Origin: Rhodobiaceae bacterium
GTDB lineage: Bacteria; Pseudomonadota; Alphaproteobacteria; Rhizobiales; NORP267
Reading direction: 5' to 3'
Length of the DNA stretch: 64,000 nt
Assembly: GCA_020441905.1 (NCBI GenBank)
Contig: JAGRLG010000054.1
Span: 1 to 64,000, forward strand
The notes below the pieces were generated by a model, which was not told the DNA's origin, ran no database searches, and saw nothing but the letters and a program-made list of their open reading frames with translations. Positions 26,051 through 35,734 of the stretch are shown here, piece after piece. Position numbers and translations under genes: made by a program. The number at the start of each line of letters is the position of its first letter. Within the stretch, counting starts at the first letter, position 1.

Positions 26051-27457
26051 ATGACCAACGAAAAGAAAAGCAACACCATGTGGGGCGGCCGCTTCGCCGC
26101 CGGCCCCTCCGCGATCATGGAAGAGATCAATGCCTCCATCGGATTCGACTGGCGCCTCTATGCCCAGGACATTGCCGGCTCGAAGGCGCATGCCGAAATG
26201 CTCGCGGCCCAGGGCATCATCGCCGCGCAAGATGCCGAAAAGATCACGCGCGGTCTAGACACAATCCTGTCAGAAATCGCCAGCGGGACGTTCGAGTTTT
26301 CGCCGGCGCTGGAAGACATTCACATGAATATCGAGGCCCGGCTCAAGGAACTGGTCGGTGCCCCGGCGGGCCGGCTGCATACCGCCAGGTCGCGCAACGA
26401 CCAGGTTGCCACCGACCTCAAGCTCTATGTCCGCGACGCCATCGACGCCATCGACGATGCCTTGCGCGGGTTCCAGGCTGCATTGGCCGAACGCGCGCTC
26501 GAGCACGCCGCGTCCGTCATGCCCGGCTTCACCCACCTCCAGTCGGCCCAGCCGGTCACCTTTGGCCATCACCTGCTGGCCTATGTCGAAATGGCGGCGC
26601 GCGACCGCTCGCGCTTTGCCGACGCCCGCAAGCGGCTCAACGAATGCCCGCTCGGCTCCGCCGCGCTGGCCGGCACCTCCTTTCCCATCGACCGCGCGGC
26701 AACCGCGCGAGCGCTGGGCTTCGACCGCCCGACCGCCAATTCGCTCGATGCCGTCGCCGACCGCGATTTCGCGCTCGAGGTGCTGGCGGCGTCCGCCATT
26801 GCCGCCACCCATCTGTCGCGGCTGGCGGAGGAAATCGTGCTGTGGTCGACGCCGCAATTCGGCTTCGCCAGATTGTCCGATGCCTTCACCACCGGCTCCT
26901 CGATCATGCCGCAGAAGCGCAACCCCGACGCCGCCGAGCTGATCCGCGCCAAGGCCGGACGTATTGCCGGCGCCTTCACCGGCCTCATCATGGTGATGAA
27001 GGGGCTGCCGCTGGCCTATTCGAAGGACATGCAGGAAGACAAGGAACCGGTCTTCGGCGCCCTCGACACGCTTGTCCTCGGCCTTGCCGCCATGACCGGC
27101 ATGGTGCGTGACCTCGCACCCGACACCCGGGCCATGCGCAAGGCCGCCGGCGAGGGCTATTCGACCGCCACCGACCTTGCCGACTGGCTGGTGCGGGTGC
27201 TGGCGATGCCGTTCCGCGATGCCCACCATGTCACCGGCCAGTTGGTGGCGCGGGCCGAAGCCGGGAAGGTCGCCCTGCACCGGCTGACCCTGGCCGAAAT
27301 GCGCGAGGTCGAGCCGCGCATCAATGAAGAGGTCTTTTCCGTCCTCAGCGTCGACAAGTCGGTGAAGAGCCGCACCAGCCTTGGCGGCACCGCGCCGGCC
27401 AATGTGCGCCGGGCGGCGCGCGGCTGGCTCAAGAAGCTGGCCCGCCAGGCGCGGTAG
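26051..27457 (+). CDS. argH: Argininosuccinate lyase
   Basis: The 468-residue enzyme cleaves argininosuccinate to arginine and fumarate, the last arginine biosynthesis step. [20 protein letters not shown] opens it, [20 protein letters not shown] is the substrate loop, and [20 protein letters not shown] is the fumarase/aspartase superfamily signature with the catalytic serine. The ATG at 26051 gives normal length. lptM follows after about 73 bp and lysA after that, probably one transcription unit. Confidence 0.97.
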   Translation: MTNEKKSNTMWGGRFAAGPSAIMEEINASIGFDWRLYAQDIAGSKAHAEMLAAQGIIAAQDAEKITRGLDTILSEIASGTFEFSPALEDIHMNIEARLKELVGAPAGRLHTARSRNDQVATDLKLYVRDAIDAIDDALRGFQAALAERALEHAASVMPGFTHLQSAQPVTFGHHLLAYVEMAARDRSRFADARKRLNECPLGSAALAGTSFPIDRAATARALGFDRPTANSLDAVADRDFALEVLAASAIAATHLSRLAEEIVLWSTPQFGFARLSDAFTTGSSIMPQKRNPDAAELIRAKAGRIAGAFTGLIMVMKGLPLAYSKDMQEDKEPVFGALDTLVLGLAAMTGMVRDLAPDTRAMRKAAGEGYSTATDLADWLVRVLAMPFRDAHHVTGQLVARAEAGKVALHRLTLAEMREVEPRINEEVFSVLSVDKSVKSRTSLGGTAPANVRRAARGWLKKLARQAR

Positions 27458-27530
27458 AACCTGCGATTGGGGGGTGCATTCGCCGCCGCGAAGGATAAGA
27501 TACGCCCCGTTGCATGGAGAGGAGAGAAGA

Positions 27531-27737
27531 GTGGCCCGGGCAGCAAGAACACATGGGATCGTCTGGAGCGCAGCGGCCCTGCTGGCACTGAGTCTGGCCC
27601 TTGCCGGCTGCGGCCGCAAGGGCGCGCTCGAGCCGCCGCCGAACGCCTCGGTGGAAGGCCAGCCCAAGGGCCTTGCCGCCGGCACCGCGCCCGCCAAGGT
27701 GCCGGACCGCCCCTTCGTGCTCGACCGTCTGCTCTGA
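27531..27737 (+). CDS. lptM: Small lipoprotein, LptM (YifL) family
   Basis: The 68-residue protein has a signal sequence with lipobox LALAGCGRKGALEPPP, the LptM hallmark. LptM stabilises the LptDE LPS translocon in Enterobacteria by mimicking LPS binding. The C-terminal end VPDRPFVLDRLL is the conserved short tail seen in alphaproteobacterial copies placed between argH and lysA. It starts with GTG preceded by a GGAGAG site. Confidence 0.85.
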   Translation: MARAARTHGIVWSAAALLALSLALAGCGRKGALEPPPNASVEGQPKGLAAGTAPAKVPDRPFVLDRLL

Positions 27738-27752
27738 CTTAAGGGCGCCGCC

Positions 27753-29021
27753 ATGCACCATTTTGCCTACCGGGACGGTATGCTTCATGCCGAAGACGTC
27801 GCCATTGCCGCAATCGCGGCGCAGGTCGGTACGCCCTTCTATTGCTATTCGGCGGCAACCCTGACCCGCCATTTCGAGGTCTTCACCGCCGCCTTCACCG
27901 GTACCGACACCCTGCTCTGCTTTGCCGCCAAGGCCAATTCCAACCAGGCCGTGCTGACCCTGCTGGCGCGCCTCGGCGCCGGCATGGACATCGTTTCGGG
28001 CGGCGAGTTGCGCCGCGCCCTTGCCGCCGGCGTGCCGGGAGAGCGCATCGTCTTTTCCGGCGTCGGCAAGACCCGGGCCGAGATGGCCGATGCGCTGAAC
28101 GCCGGCATCCTGTGCTTCAACGTCGAATCGGAACCCGAATTGCAGGCCCTGTCCGAGGTCGCGGTTTCGATGGGCCGCAGCGCGCCGGTATCCTTGCGCG
28201 TCAACCCCGATGTCGACGCCCGCACCCACCGCAAGATCGCCACCGGCAAGTCGGAAAACAAGTTCGGCATTCCGATCTCGCGCGCCAGAGCCGTCTATGA
28301 CCACGCCGCCGCGCTGCCCGGAATTTCCATCACCGGCGCCGACATGCATATCGGCAGCCAGATCACCGAGCTCGAACCCTTCGACAATGCCGCCGCGCTT
28401 TTGGCCGAGCTGGCGCGCGACCTGATGGCGGCGGGGCACAAATTGTCCCATCTCGATCTTGGCGGCGGGCTGGGCATTCCCTACCGGGCCGGCGATGAGC
28501 CGCCGCCGCACCCCGAACGCTACGCCGAGGTCATCAAGCGCCACACCGCCGCTCTCGGCCTCAAGCTGATCTTCGAGCAGGGCCGCATGATCGTCGGCAA
28601 TGCCGGCATACTGGTATCCAGCGTGCTCTATGTGAAGAATGGCGAGGGCAAGGATTTCGTCATTGTCGACGCGGCGATGAACGATCTCATCCGCCCCACC
28701 CTCTATGACGCCCATCACGATATCCTGCCCGTCGCGGAAGCCTCGCCGGGGGCGCCGCGCGTGACCGCCGATATCGTCGGCCCGGTGTGCGAAAGCGGCG
28801 ATTATCTCGCCCATGACCGCGAAATCTCGCTGCCCGCCCCCGGAGATCTCATTGCCGTCATGTCGGCGGGGGCCTATGGCGCGGTCCAGGCCGGGACCTA
28901 CAATTCGCGCCTGCTTGTGCCGGAGGTCCTGGTTTCCGACAGTAAATTCGCGGTGGTGCGGCCGCGCCCCTCCTATGACGAACTGATCGGCCTCGACAAG
29001 GTGCCGTCCTGGCTGGCCTGA
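27753..29021 (+). CDS. lysA: Diaminopimelate decarboxylase
   Basis: The 422-residue PLP enzyme converts meso-diaminopimelate to lysine. [23 protein letters not shown] contains the PLP lysine, [14 protein letters not shown] and [11 protein letters not shown] contact PLP phosphate, and [15 protein letters not shown] carries the active-site cysteine of the dimer partner. The C-terminal [14 protein letters not shown] is typical. It starts 15 bp after lptM. A duplication of its last codons lies directly downstream of the stop. Confidence 0.97.
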   Translation: MHHFAYRDGMLHAEDVAIAAIAAQVGTPFYCYSAATLTRHFEVFTAAFTGTDTLLCFAAKANSNQAVLTLLARLGAGMDIVSGGELRRALAAGVPGERIVFSGVGKTRAEMADALNAGILCFNVESEPELQALSEVAVSMGRSAPVSLRVNPDVDARTHRKIATGKSENKFGIPISRARAVYDHAAALPGISITGADMHIGSQITELEPFDNAAALLAELARDLMAAGHKLSHLDLGGGLGIPYRAGDEPPPHPERYAEVIKRHTAALGLKLIFEQGRMIVGNAGILVSSVLYVKNGEGKDFVIVDAAMNDLIRPTLYDAHHDILPVAEASPGAPRVTADIVGPVCESGDYLAHDREISLPAPGDLIAVMSAGAYGAVQAGTYNSRLLVPEVLVSDSKFAVVRPRPSYDELIGLDKVPSWLA

Positions 29022-29041
29022 CTGCCGTCCTGGCTGGCCTG
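29002..29041. repeat. 19-bp direct duplication spanning the lysA stop
   Basis: TGCCGTCCTGGCTGGCCTG occurs at 29002-29020 and again at 29023-29041, a 21-bp period. The first copy holds the last lysA codons; the stop codon TGA lies at the junction. It is followed by a GC-only run of CCGGCGGCC-type units to about 29072. Confidence 0.85.
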
Positions 29042-29211
29042 CCCGGCGGCCCCGGCGGCCCGGCGGCCCGGCGCCATGAAATCGCCAGAACCGGCGATCA
29101 CGATCCCTCGAGAATGGCCACCGGCCTCTGCCGGGCCATGCCGATTATGCTAGATTGCCATCTTGCACCGGCCCGCAACGGTTGAATGCGCGGGCCCGAA
29201 GGGCCGACGAT

Positions 29212-31770
29212 ATGCGCAAGCCCGAAGCGTTGACCATCACCACGCTACCCGGCCCGCTCAAGACCAAGGCGGCGCGGGCATGGGCCGTTCTGGCCTGGGA
29301 GCGGGCTTGGCCCGCCGCGTGGCCCTTGCTTGCCGTGGCCGGCACCTTTCTCGCGTCCGCGCTGTCCGGGGTCTGGGATCAGATGTCCGACTGGCCGCGC
29401 GCCGCCGGACTGGCGGCCTTTGCGGCCGCCGGCCTCGCCGCCCTGGTGCCGCTGGCGCGCCTTTCCCTGCCTGGCCTTGGCGAGGCCCTGCACCGCCTTG
29501 AAACCGCCTCCGGCGCTCCGCACCGCCCGGCAACCGCCTATGTCGACCGCCTGCCCGACACCGAATTCGGATCCGCCGGTATTTCGCCGCAAAGCGCATC
29601 CCTGTGGCAGGCCCATCGCGCCCGCGCCGCAAGCGCGGTCGGCCGCTTGCGCGCCGGCTGGCCGCGTTCGGCACTGGTCCGCCGCGACCCCTATGCGCTG
29701 CGTGTCGCCATCACTCTGGCCCTGATCTGCACCGCTGCATTTGCCGGGCCGCAATGGCGCCAGCGTCTGGCCAGTCCCTTTCTTTTCGCCGGTGGCGCCG
29801 CCGCCGCCCGCCTCGCCATCGATGCCTGGGTAACGCCGCCGCCCTATACCCGGCGCGCGCCGGTCTATCTGACCGCCGGCGGCAACGCCCCCGGAGCGGA
29901 TGGCAGAGCGGATGGCAGAGCGGATGGCAGAGCGGATGGCAGAGCGGATGGCGGGCCGGCCGCACAAGGTCCGGCGATCAGGATTCCTGCGGGCAGCGAA
30001 TTGTTCGTCCGCCTTCAGGATACTTCGCCCGCCCGCCTGCGCGCCGCCTCTCTGTCCACCGGCGATGACGCCAATCCGCCCGGCGCCGAAGACAGCGCCG
30101 CGCCGGCGGAACCGAAAGGTCCAGGCGGCGGGCAGGACCGGCGCGAATTTCGCGCCACCCTCAACCGTTCTGCCCTGGTCCAGCTGCAAAGCGCCGGCAA
30201 GCAGCCGCTCGCCGCCTGGCGCTTCGAGGTCATCGCCGACGAGGCCCCCGAAATCGCCCTCGCCGAGGAACCGGGACCGGCCGCCAGCGGCGCCCTGGAA
30301 CTGGTCTACACCCTGCGCGACGATTATGGCGTGACATCGGCGCGGGCCGAGTTCACCCCGCTTGGCGACGGCACCGCCGATGCCGGCGGCGAAGAGCCTC
30401 TGGTAGCGGCGCCCGATTTCGATCTGCGCCTGCCGGGGCTACGCCCGCGCGACGCCACCGGCCGCAGCTACAAGGAATTGCTCAGCCATCCCTGGGCCGG
30501 CGAACGCGTCCGCCTGGTGCTGCGCGCGCGGGACGAGGCCGGCAATAGCGGCACCAGCGATCCGGCCGAGTTCGTGCTTCCCGAGCGCCGCTTCAACGAA
30601 CCGCTGGCCAGGGCGCTGGTCGAGCTGCGCCGCACTCTCGCCGTCACGCCCTCCAGGCAGGATCTCATCGCCCGCACTCTCGATGCCCTGACAATGGCGC
30701 CCAAGGGGTTCATCGACGATCTGACGGTATATCTCGCCATGCGCACCGCCCATTGGCGGCTGACCTATGGCACCGGCCGCGATCAGATGGTCAGCGTTGT
30801 CGATCTGTTGTGGGATACCGCCCTGCGCATCGAGGACGGCGACCTCTCCTTGGCCGAGCGCCGCCTGCGCGAACTCCAGGAACAATTGGCGCAGGCGCTG
30901 GCCAATGACGCCCCGGCAGAGGAAATCAAGCGTCTCATCGACGAGTTGCGCCAGGCCCTAGGCGACTATATGCGCGAACTCGCCAAGGCGGCCGAAAAGC
31001 TGCCGGCGCGCGACCCCGGCGAAACCGGGATGCAGGCCATCACGCCGCAGGATCTGGCCCGAATGCTGGAGAATATCGAGAATCTGGCCCGCAACGGCCT
31101 GCGCGACCAGGCCCAGCAACTCCTGAGCCAGTTGCGCGACATGCTGGAGAACCTGCGCAATGCGCGCCCGCAGCCGCAATCGCCGGACCAGCAGATGATG
31201 TCCGAGCTGATGCGCGCGCTCTCCGACATGATTTCCCGCCAACGCCAGCTGATGGACGATACCTACCGCAAGGACAATGAGGGCGCGCGCGGCGACCCCT
31301 CGCAAACCGCGCCGCTGGCGCAGGGCCAGCAGGATCTGCAACAGCAATTGCAGAGCTTGATGGAACAACTCAAGGCCCTCGGCATGGAGCCCAACCAGGC
31401 CCTCGGCCAGGCCGGCGAGAATATGGAGGGCGCCGCCGGTTCGTTGTCCAGGGGCGACACGCCCGGAGCCATGAGCGAGCAACGCCAGGCCCTGGAAAAC
31501 CTGCTCCAGGGCGCCCGTTCCATGGTTCGCTCCATGGCCAACGGCATGGGCCCGGACCGCAGCAATTCGCAAGGACTGGCCCGCACCGATCCGCTTGGCC
31601 GCGTCAGGCCGACACGCGGCCCCGATCTTGGCACCACGGTCGAGGTGCCCGACAAGATCGACGCCCAGACGGTGCAGCGCATCCTGGAGGAATTGCGCCG
31701 CCGCCTCGGCGATCAGCAGCGCCCGCAGATCGAACTCGATTATCTGGAGAGGCTGCTGCGCCAGTTCTAG
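29212..31770 (+). CDS. TIGR02302 / DUF4175 family membrane protein
   Basis: About 852 residues from the ATG at 29212 (the frame opens at 29155). Two hydrophobic helices near the start (WPLLAVAGTFLASALSGVW and AAGLAAFAAAGLAALVPLA) and a third around residues 170-190 are followed by a long soluble domain. An extended Gln-rich helical region (roughly residues 545-740, with QQDLQQQLQSLMEQLKAL) and a conserved RPQIELDYLERLLRQF ending close it. The function is unknown, though its position between lysA and cell-division genes is conserved. Five in-frame copies of a 12-bp repeat encode ADGR units around residue 230. Confidence 0.85.
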   Translation: MRKPEALTITTLPGPLKTKAARAWAVLAWERAWPAAWPLLAVAGTFLASALSGVWDQMSDWPRAAGLAAFAAAGLAALVPLARLSLPGLGEALHRLETASGAPHRPATAYVDRLPDTEFGSAGISPQSASLWQAHRARAASAVGRLRAGWPRSALVRRDPYALRVAITLALICTAAFAGPQWRQRLASPFLFAGGAAAARLAIDAWVTPPPYTRRAPVYLTAGGNAPGADGRADGRADGRADGRADGGPAAQGPAIRIPAGSELFVRLQDTSPARLRAASLSTGDDANPPGAEDSAAPAEPKGPGGGQDRREFRATLNRSALVQLQSAGKQPLAAWRFEVIADEAPEIALAEEPGPAASGALELVYTLRDDYGVTSARAEFTPLGDGTADAGGEEPLVAAPDFDLRLPGLRPRDATGRSYKELLSHPWAGERVRLVLRARDEAGNSGTSDPAEFVLPERRFNEPLARALVELRRTLAVTPSRQDLIARTLDALTMAPKGFIDDLTVYLAMRTAHWRLTYGTGRDQMVSVVDLLWDTALRIEDGDLSLAERRLRELQEQLAQALANDAPAEEIKRLIDELRQALGDYMRELAKAAEKLPARDPGETGMQAITPQDLARMLENIENLARNGLRDQAQQLLSQLRDMLENLRNARPQPQSPDQQMMSELMRALSDMISRQRQLMDDTYRKDNEGARGDPSQTAPLAQGQQDLQQQLQSLMEQLKALGMEPNQALGQAGENMEGAAGSLSRGDTPGAMSEQRQALENLLQGARSMVRSMANGMGPDRSNSQGLARTDPLGRVRPTRGPDLGTTVEVPDKIDAQTVQRILEELRRRLGDQQRPQIELDYLERLLRQF
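29893..29952. repeat. 12-bp tandem repeat, 5 copies, inside TIGR02302 gene
   Basis: The unit AGAGCGGATGGC (first copy GGAGCGGATGGC) is repeated five times in frame and encodes an ADGR run between the membrane part and the soluble domain. The copies are almost identical, which implies recent expansion. Confidence 0.92.
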
Positions 31771-31847
31771 AGCGGGCTGCGGAAACCCGGCGGCGGCCTG
31801 GCTTACCGGTACAGCTATAACTAATTGATTAGATAAGGTTTTATGAT

Positions 31848-32219
31848 CTAGCCAGCGGCGCCGGCCAGAGCCTCGCTAACCGCCTGGCGCAGGGTTTCGA
31901 GGCTGAAAGGCTTGACCAGCACGCCGTGGATCAGCGCCTCGAGGCCGCTGGCCCGCGCGCCCTGATCGGCATATCCGGTCATCAGCAGGATCGGCAGTTC
32001 CGGCTTGTCGCGCGCCACCGCCAGCGCCAGTTCGATGCCATCCATCACCGGCATCTTGATATCGGCAAGCAGCAGGCCGGCGGCAAAACCGCCGCGCAGC
32101 GCATGCAGGGCTTCGGCGCCATTATGGACCGCCGTGACCTCATGGCCGGCCAATAGCAGGGCGCGGCGCACCGTTTCGCGCATCGATTCGTCGTCTTCGG
32201 CAATCAGGATCTTCGCCAT
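31848..32219 (-). CDS. Single-domain response regulator, CpdR-like
   Basis: The 123-residue protein is a receiver domain alone. ILIAEDDESMRETVRRALLLAGHEV has the acidic cluster, LLLADIKMPVMDGIELA the phosphoacceptor Asp, LMTGY the switch Thr, and VLVKPFSLETL the Lys. The sequence resembles CpdR, the regulator that directs ClpXP-dependent proteolysis in the alphaproteobacterial cell cycle. The ATG at 32219 was chosen because upstream codons overlap the zinc-ribbon gene. It follows that gene by 16 bp, so they are likely one unit. Confidence 0.85.
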   Translation of the reverse strand: MAKILIAEDDESMRETVRRALLLAGHEVTAVHNGAEALHALRGGFAAGLLLADIKMPVMDGIELALAVARDKPELPILLMTGYADQGARASGLEALIHGVLVKPFSLETLRQAVSEALAGAAG

Positions 32220-32235
32220 GAGGGCAAGCCGGAAG

Positions 32236-33081
32236 CTAGAGCCGGCCGGAGAGGCGGCGCTTGCCGGCATCGACGAAATGGATCTGGAGATGGTCGGCGG
32301 CGAGCGGCGGCGAGGCCAGGCGGGTGACGAAAGCGGTTTGCCCGTCCGGCGCGACCTCGCCGTTCTCGGCGCGGCCGGTCCAGTGATAGACCTCGTGACG
32401 GGTCGCATTGCGCAGCGAGAAGCGGATATCGGGAACCTGTACCGGCTTGCTCGTCACATTGACGATGTCGCCGCTGACCGCCAGCACCGGCACGCCATTG
32501 TCGATCTCGGTGCGGAAGGTGACATTGCGGAATTCCAGCCCACGCAAATTGACCGGATAGCCGAGGCTGGCGAAAATGCGCGCGGTGCCGGGCAGCAGCC
32601 GTGCCACCTGTTCGCGCTTGGCCAGCGCGCCGCCGCAGGCAAGCGCCAGCACAGCGGCGACCGCGGCAACCTTGAAGGCGCGGTTACCACCGCTCTTGCC
32701 GCCGGCCGCGCGATTTACCTTGCGCCGCCGCGACATCAGGGACCGGCGCGCCGCGGTTTCGACATCAAGGCCAATTTTTTGCGCCAGGCCCGCCCCCGAA
32801 AGCATTTCGCGCAAGGCCGCTTCTTCCGGATCGCGGTCGCGGTCGATCTTGAACTCGGCCAGGGGTTCGCCTGCCGCCCCCTTGCCGGTTTCCGCTTTCC
32901 CGTCCACCGCGGCCATTGCCGCCGCGCCGCTGCCCGCCGCCACCTTGCCGCCCGGCGCCGCGACGGCGCCCGCCAGCCAGACATGGGCGCAGGACTTGCA
33001 TTTGACCTTGCGCCCGGCGGGGCCCAGGGCATCATCGCCGACACGATAATCCGTCTTGCATTGCGGGCAGGTGATAATCAT
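32236..33081 (-). CDS. Zinc-ribbon (MJ0042) and DUF3426 membrane protein
   Basis: The 281-residue protein starts MIITCPQCKTDYRVGDDALG and KVKCKSCAHVWLAG: two CxxC pairs forming the MJ0042 zinc ribbon. An Ala/Gly-rich low-complexity linker leads to a single membrane helix (FKVAAVAAVLALACGGALA), then a domain of about 110 residues with LEFRNVTFRTEIDNGVPVLAVSGDIVN, the DUF3426 pattern. In other alphaproteobacteria this gene also neighbours ftsE. Function unknown. It is divergent from ftsE with 166 bp between. Confidence 0.87.
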   Translation of the reverse strand: MIITCPQCKTDYRVGDDALGPAGRKVKCKSCAHVWLAGAVAAPGGKVAAGSGAAAMAAVDGKAETGKGAAGEPLAEFKIDRDRDPEEAALREMLSGAGLAQKIGLDVETAARRSLMSRRRKVNRAAGGKSGGNRAFKVAAVAAVLALACGGALAKREQVARLLPGTARIFASLGYPVNLRGLEFRNVTFRTEIDNGVPVLAVSGDIVNVTSKPVQVPDIRFSLRNATRHEVYHWTGRAENGEVAPDGQTAFVTRLASPPLAADHLQIHFVDAGKRRLSGRL

Positions 33082-33184
33082 GTCTCAAACTCCGAATACT
33101 GTTGCGGACATGGCAAGGGCCTGCCGCCGGGCCGCCACGGACGGCGGCCGACATACGCACCCCCTATCAGTTTGGCGTTAAGGC

Positions 33185-33199
33185 TTAACAAGCCGTTAA
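33185..33199. promoter_or_regulatory. CtrA box upstream of ftsE
   Basis: TTAA-CAAGCCG-TTAA matches the CtrA consensus TTAA-N7-TTAA exactly. A third TTAA lies at 33178-33181. It is 49 bp before the ftsE start and could also serve the divergent zinc-ribbon gene. CtrA control is inferred; ctrA itself is not in the window. Confidence 0.55.
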
Positions 33200-33247
33200 G
33201 GTTCACCATTACAAATAGAGATCGGGACAGCAAAGGCGCTCGAAACC

Positions 33248-33910
33248 GTGATCAGATTTGAAAATGTGGGGCTGCGCTACGGCATGGGGCCGGAAGTGCT
33301 GCGCGACGTTTCGTTCCACGTCGCGCGGGGCTCGTTTCATTTTCTCACCGGACCTTCGGGTGCCGGCAAGACCAGCCTGCTGCGCCTGCTCTTTCTCTCG
33401 CTGCGCCCGACCCGGGGTCTGATTTCGCTGTTCGGCTCCGATGTTTCGGCGATGGAGCGCGAGGCCCTGCCCGGACTTCGCAAGCGCATCGGCGTCGTAT
33501 TCCAGGATTTCCGCCTGCTCGATCACCTGTCGACATACGAGAATATAGCCCTGCCGCTGCGCGTCGCCGGTCAGGCGGAGAACAGCTACCGCAATGACGT
33601 CGTCGAATTGCTCAAATGGGTCGGTCTCGGCGAGCGCATGCAATCGCTGCCGCCGGTTCTTTCCGGTGGCGAGAAGCAGCGCGCGGCGATAGCCCGCGCC
33701 GTTATCGGCCAGCCCGAACTGCTGCTGGCCGACGAACCCACCGGCAATGTCGATCCCAAGATGGCCAAGCGCCTGCTGCGGCTTTTCTTAGAGCTCAACC
33801 GGCTCGGCACCACAGTCATCATCGCCACCCATGACGTCAGCCTGATGGACCAGTTCGACGCCCCTCGTCTGATCCTCAGCCAGGGCCATCTGGAGCACCG
33901 TTCGTCATGA
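33248..33910 (+). CDS. ftsE: Cell division ATP-binding protein FtsE
   Basis: The 220-residue ABC ATPase partners with FtsX. Walker A is GPSGAGKTS (about residue 38), the signature LSGGEKQRAAIARA, Walker B LLLADEPTGNVD, and the H-loop IIATHD. FtsEX transmits ATP hydrolysis across the membrane to activate periplasmic peptidoglycan hydrolases at the septum. The start is a GTG. ftsX overlaps it by 4 bp. Confidence 0.95.
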   Translation: MIRFENVGLRYGMGPEVLRDVSFHVARGSFHFLTGPSGAGKTSLLRLLFLSLRPTRGLISLFGSDVSAMEREALPGLRKRIGVVFQDFRLLDHLSTYENIALPLRVAGQAENSYRNDVVELLKWVGLGERMQSLPPVLSGGEKQRAAIARAVIGQPELLLADEPTGNVDPKMAKRLLRLFLELNRLGTTVIIATHDVSLMDQFDAPRLILSQGHLEHRSS

Positions 33911-34917
33911 ACGCGAAACGCAGGAAGCCGGCCCCCCCGCCGCCGCGCGAGCGCAAGATCGCACCCGGCGAGAAGCGTTCGCTGAAGCGGATGATCGACA
34001 CGTTCTTCGCCGATTTCGGCCAGCACCCCAATCCCATCGTTCCCCGCGCCACCGTGGTTAGCCGCGCCCTGGTCCTGGTTACCGCGATCATGTGTTTTCT
34101 CGCCTGCATAGCCCTGGGCACCGCCTGGGCGGTGCATCGCGCCGCCCAGACCTGGACCATCGACGCCAGCCGCGAGCTGACCATCCAGATCAAGCCGGTC
34201 GAGGGCCTGTCCGCCGATGTGCAGGTCGCCGAAGTGCTGCGGGTGCTCGAAGGCACCCGGGGCATCCTGCGCAGCCATGTGTTTTCGCAAAAGGAGAATG
34301 CCGGGTTCCTCGAGCCCTGGCTCGGCGCCGGCATCGATCTCACCGACCTTCCGGTGCCGCGGCTGATCGCGCTCCAGCTCGATCCCGTCGTGCCCGCCGA
34401 CCCCGCCGCCCTGGCCCGCGAGCTGTCCCAGCGCGTGCCCGGCGCTTTTCTCGACGACCACCGCTTCTGGCAGGCCCAGATCCGCTCCGTTGCCGGCTGG
34501 ATCGAGCTCGTCGCCTTCCTGGTCATGGCCCTGATGTTCGGCGCCACTGTCGCCATCATCATCTTTGCCACCCACGGCGCCATGGCTGGCAACAGGGACA
34601 TCGTCGACGTCCTGCATCTGGTCGGCGCCCGCCAGCGCTTCATCGCCAGCGAGTTCCAGCGCCATTTTCTCATGCTCGGCCTCAAGGGCGGGCTGATCGG
34701 CGGCGGCGCCGCGGCGCTGACCTTTGTCGCCGCGCGCGCCATTATCGCCAGCATCGTGACCCCGCTCAGCGGCGAAACCGCCGGGGCGCTAGTGCAGTCG
34801 CTGTCCATCGGATGGGCCGGGTATGCCGGTATCGCCGGCATCGTCGCCGCGCTCGCCCTGCTCGCCGCCTTCACCTCCCGCCTCTCTGTGTTCCGCCATT
34901 TGCGCGACATGGACTGA
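33907..34917 (+). CDS. ftsX: Cell division protein FtsX
   Basis: The 336-residue membrane protein has a long cytoplasmic basic N-terminus (about 55 residues), one membrane helix (ALVLVTAIMCFLACIALGT), a periplasmic domain of about 140 residues, and three further helices. The ending TSRLSVFRHLRDMD is common in alphaproteobacterial FtsX. It has the permease-like topology of the FtsX family but transports nothing; it relays FtsE ATPase action to amidase activators. Start overlaps ftsE stop (ATGA). Confidence 0.92.
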   Translation: MNAKRRKPAPPPPRERKIAPGEKRSLKRMIDTFFADFGQHPNPIVPRATVVSRALVLVTAIMCFLACIALGTAWAVHRAAQTWTIDASRELTIQIKPVEGLSADVQVAEVLRVLEGTRGILRSHVFSQKENAGFLEPWLGAGIDLTDLPVPRLIALQLDPVVPADPAALARELSQRVPGAFLDDHRFWQAQIRSVAGWIELVAFLVMALMFGATVAIIIFATHGAMAGNRDIVDVLHLVGARQRFIASEFQRHFLMLGLKGGLIGGGAAALTFVAARAIIASIVTPLSGETAGALVQSLSIGWAGYAGIAGIVAALALLAAFTSRLSVFRHLRDMD

Positions 34918-35037
34918 CGGCGTCCGCCCCGGCGCCAACGCCCATACGCGGCATCGCGCGCCCTTGCATCCCCCGGCAAAGGTTGCAAATGTGATCGCCA
35001 GGTGCGGTTGAGGGTTGAGAAGCTGGAATCGACGGGC

Positions 35038-35706
35038 ATGACGCGGATGGGCAAGACGGTCCGACTGGCCGGATATGGCATTGCCGCCGCGGTGGTGATG
35101 TTTGTCATCGGCTTTGTCGGCTTCGTAGTCGCCATACCCACCGAGAACAGCGATCTTGAGGCACGCGCCGACGGTATCGTGGTGCTGACCGGCGGCGCCT
35201 CGCGCATCGCCGACGCGCTGCTCCTGCTCGATGCCGGCCATGCCCGGCGCATGCTGATCACCGGCGTTCACCCATCGACGACACGCGCCGCGCTGACCCG
35301 GCGCACCCCGCAATTCGATCACCTGTTCGATTGCTGCATTGATATCGGCCATTCCGCCGTCAACACCGCCGGCAATGCCGGAGAGGCCCGCAGCTGGGCG
35401 CAGAAATCCAGCTTCACCTCGCTGATCGTGGTCACCAGCAATTACCACCTGCGCCGCTCCATCGCCGAATTTTCCCGCGCCATGCCCGATATCAGGCTGG
35501 TGCCCTATCCGGTGGTCGCCGAGGGTTTCCGGCGCGGCAGCTGGTGGATCGAGGGCGAGGCGCTGCGCATTGTCTTTACCGAATATGTCAAATATCTCGC
35601 CGCGCGAACCCGCCAGGTCCTGTTTGATCCGCGCTACGACCGCGAGGCGCCATCGCCAATCCCGGTCCCCGGCCCGGTGCCGCCAGCGCCAGAACCGGCC
35701 CAATGA
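35038..35706 (+). CDS. YdcF family protein (DUF218)
   Basis: The 222-residue protein has one N-terminal membrane helix (AAVVMFVIGFVGFVVAI) and a DUF218 domain: ADGIVVLTGGASRIADALLLLDAG, then MLITGVHP, VNTAGNAGEARSW, and LIVVTSNYHLRRSIAEF. Family members are implicated in cell-wall and vancomycin-resistance related functions, with a nucleotide-like binding fold; the reaction is not known. A Pro-rich tail ends the chain. The start could also be the in-frame GTG at 35002. It lies between ftsX and plsC. Confidence 0.87.
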   Translation: MTRMGKTVRLAGYGIAAAVVMFVIGFVGFVVAIPTENSDLEARADGIVVLTGGASRIADALLLLDAGHARRMLITGVHPSTTRAALTRRTPQFDHLFDCCIDIGHSAVNTAGNAGEARSWAQKSSFTSLIVVTSNYHLRRSIAEFSRAMPDIRLVPYPVVAEGFRRGSWWIEGEALRIVFTEYVKYLAARTRQVLFDPRYDREAPSPIPVPGPVPPAPEPAQ

Positions 35707-35734
35707 CCCCGTTGCTCCCGGCCCCGAACTGCCA

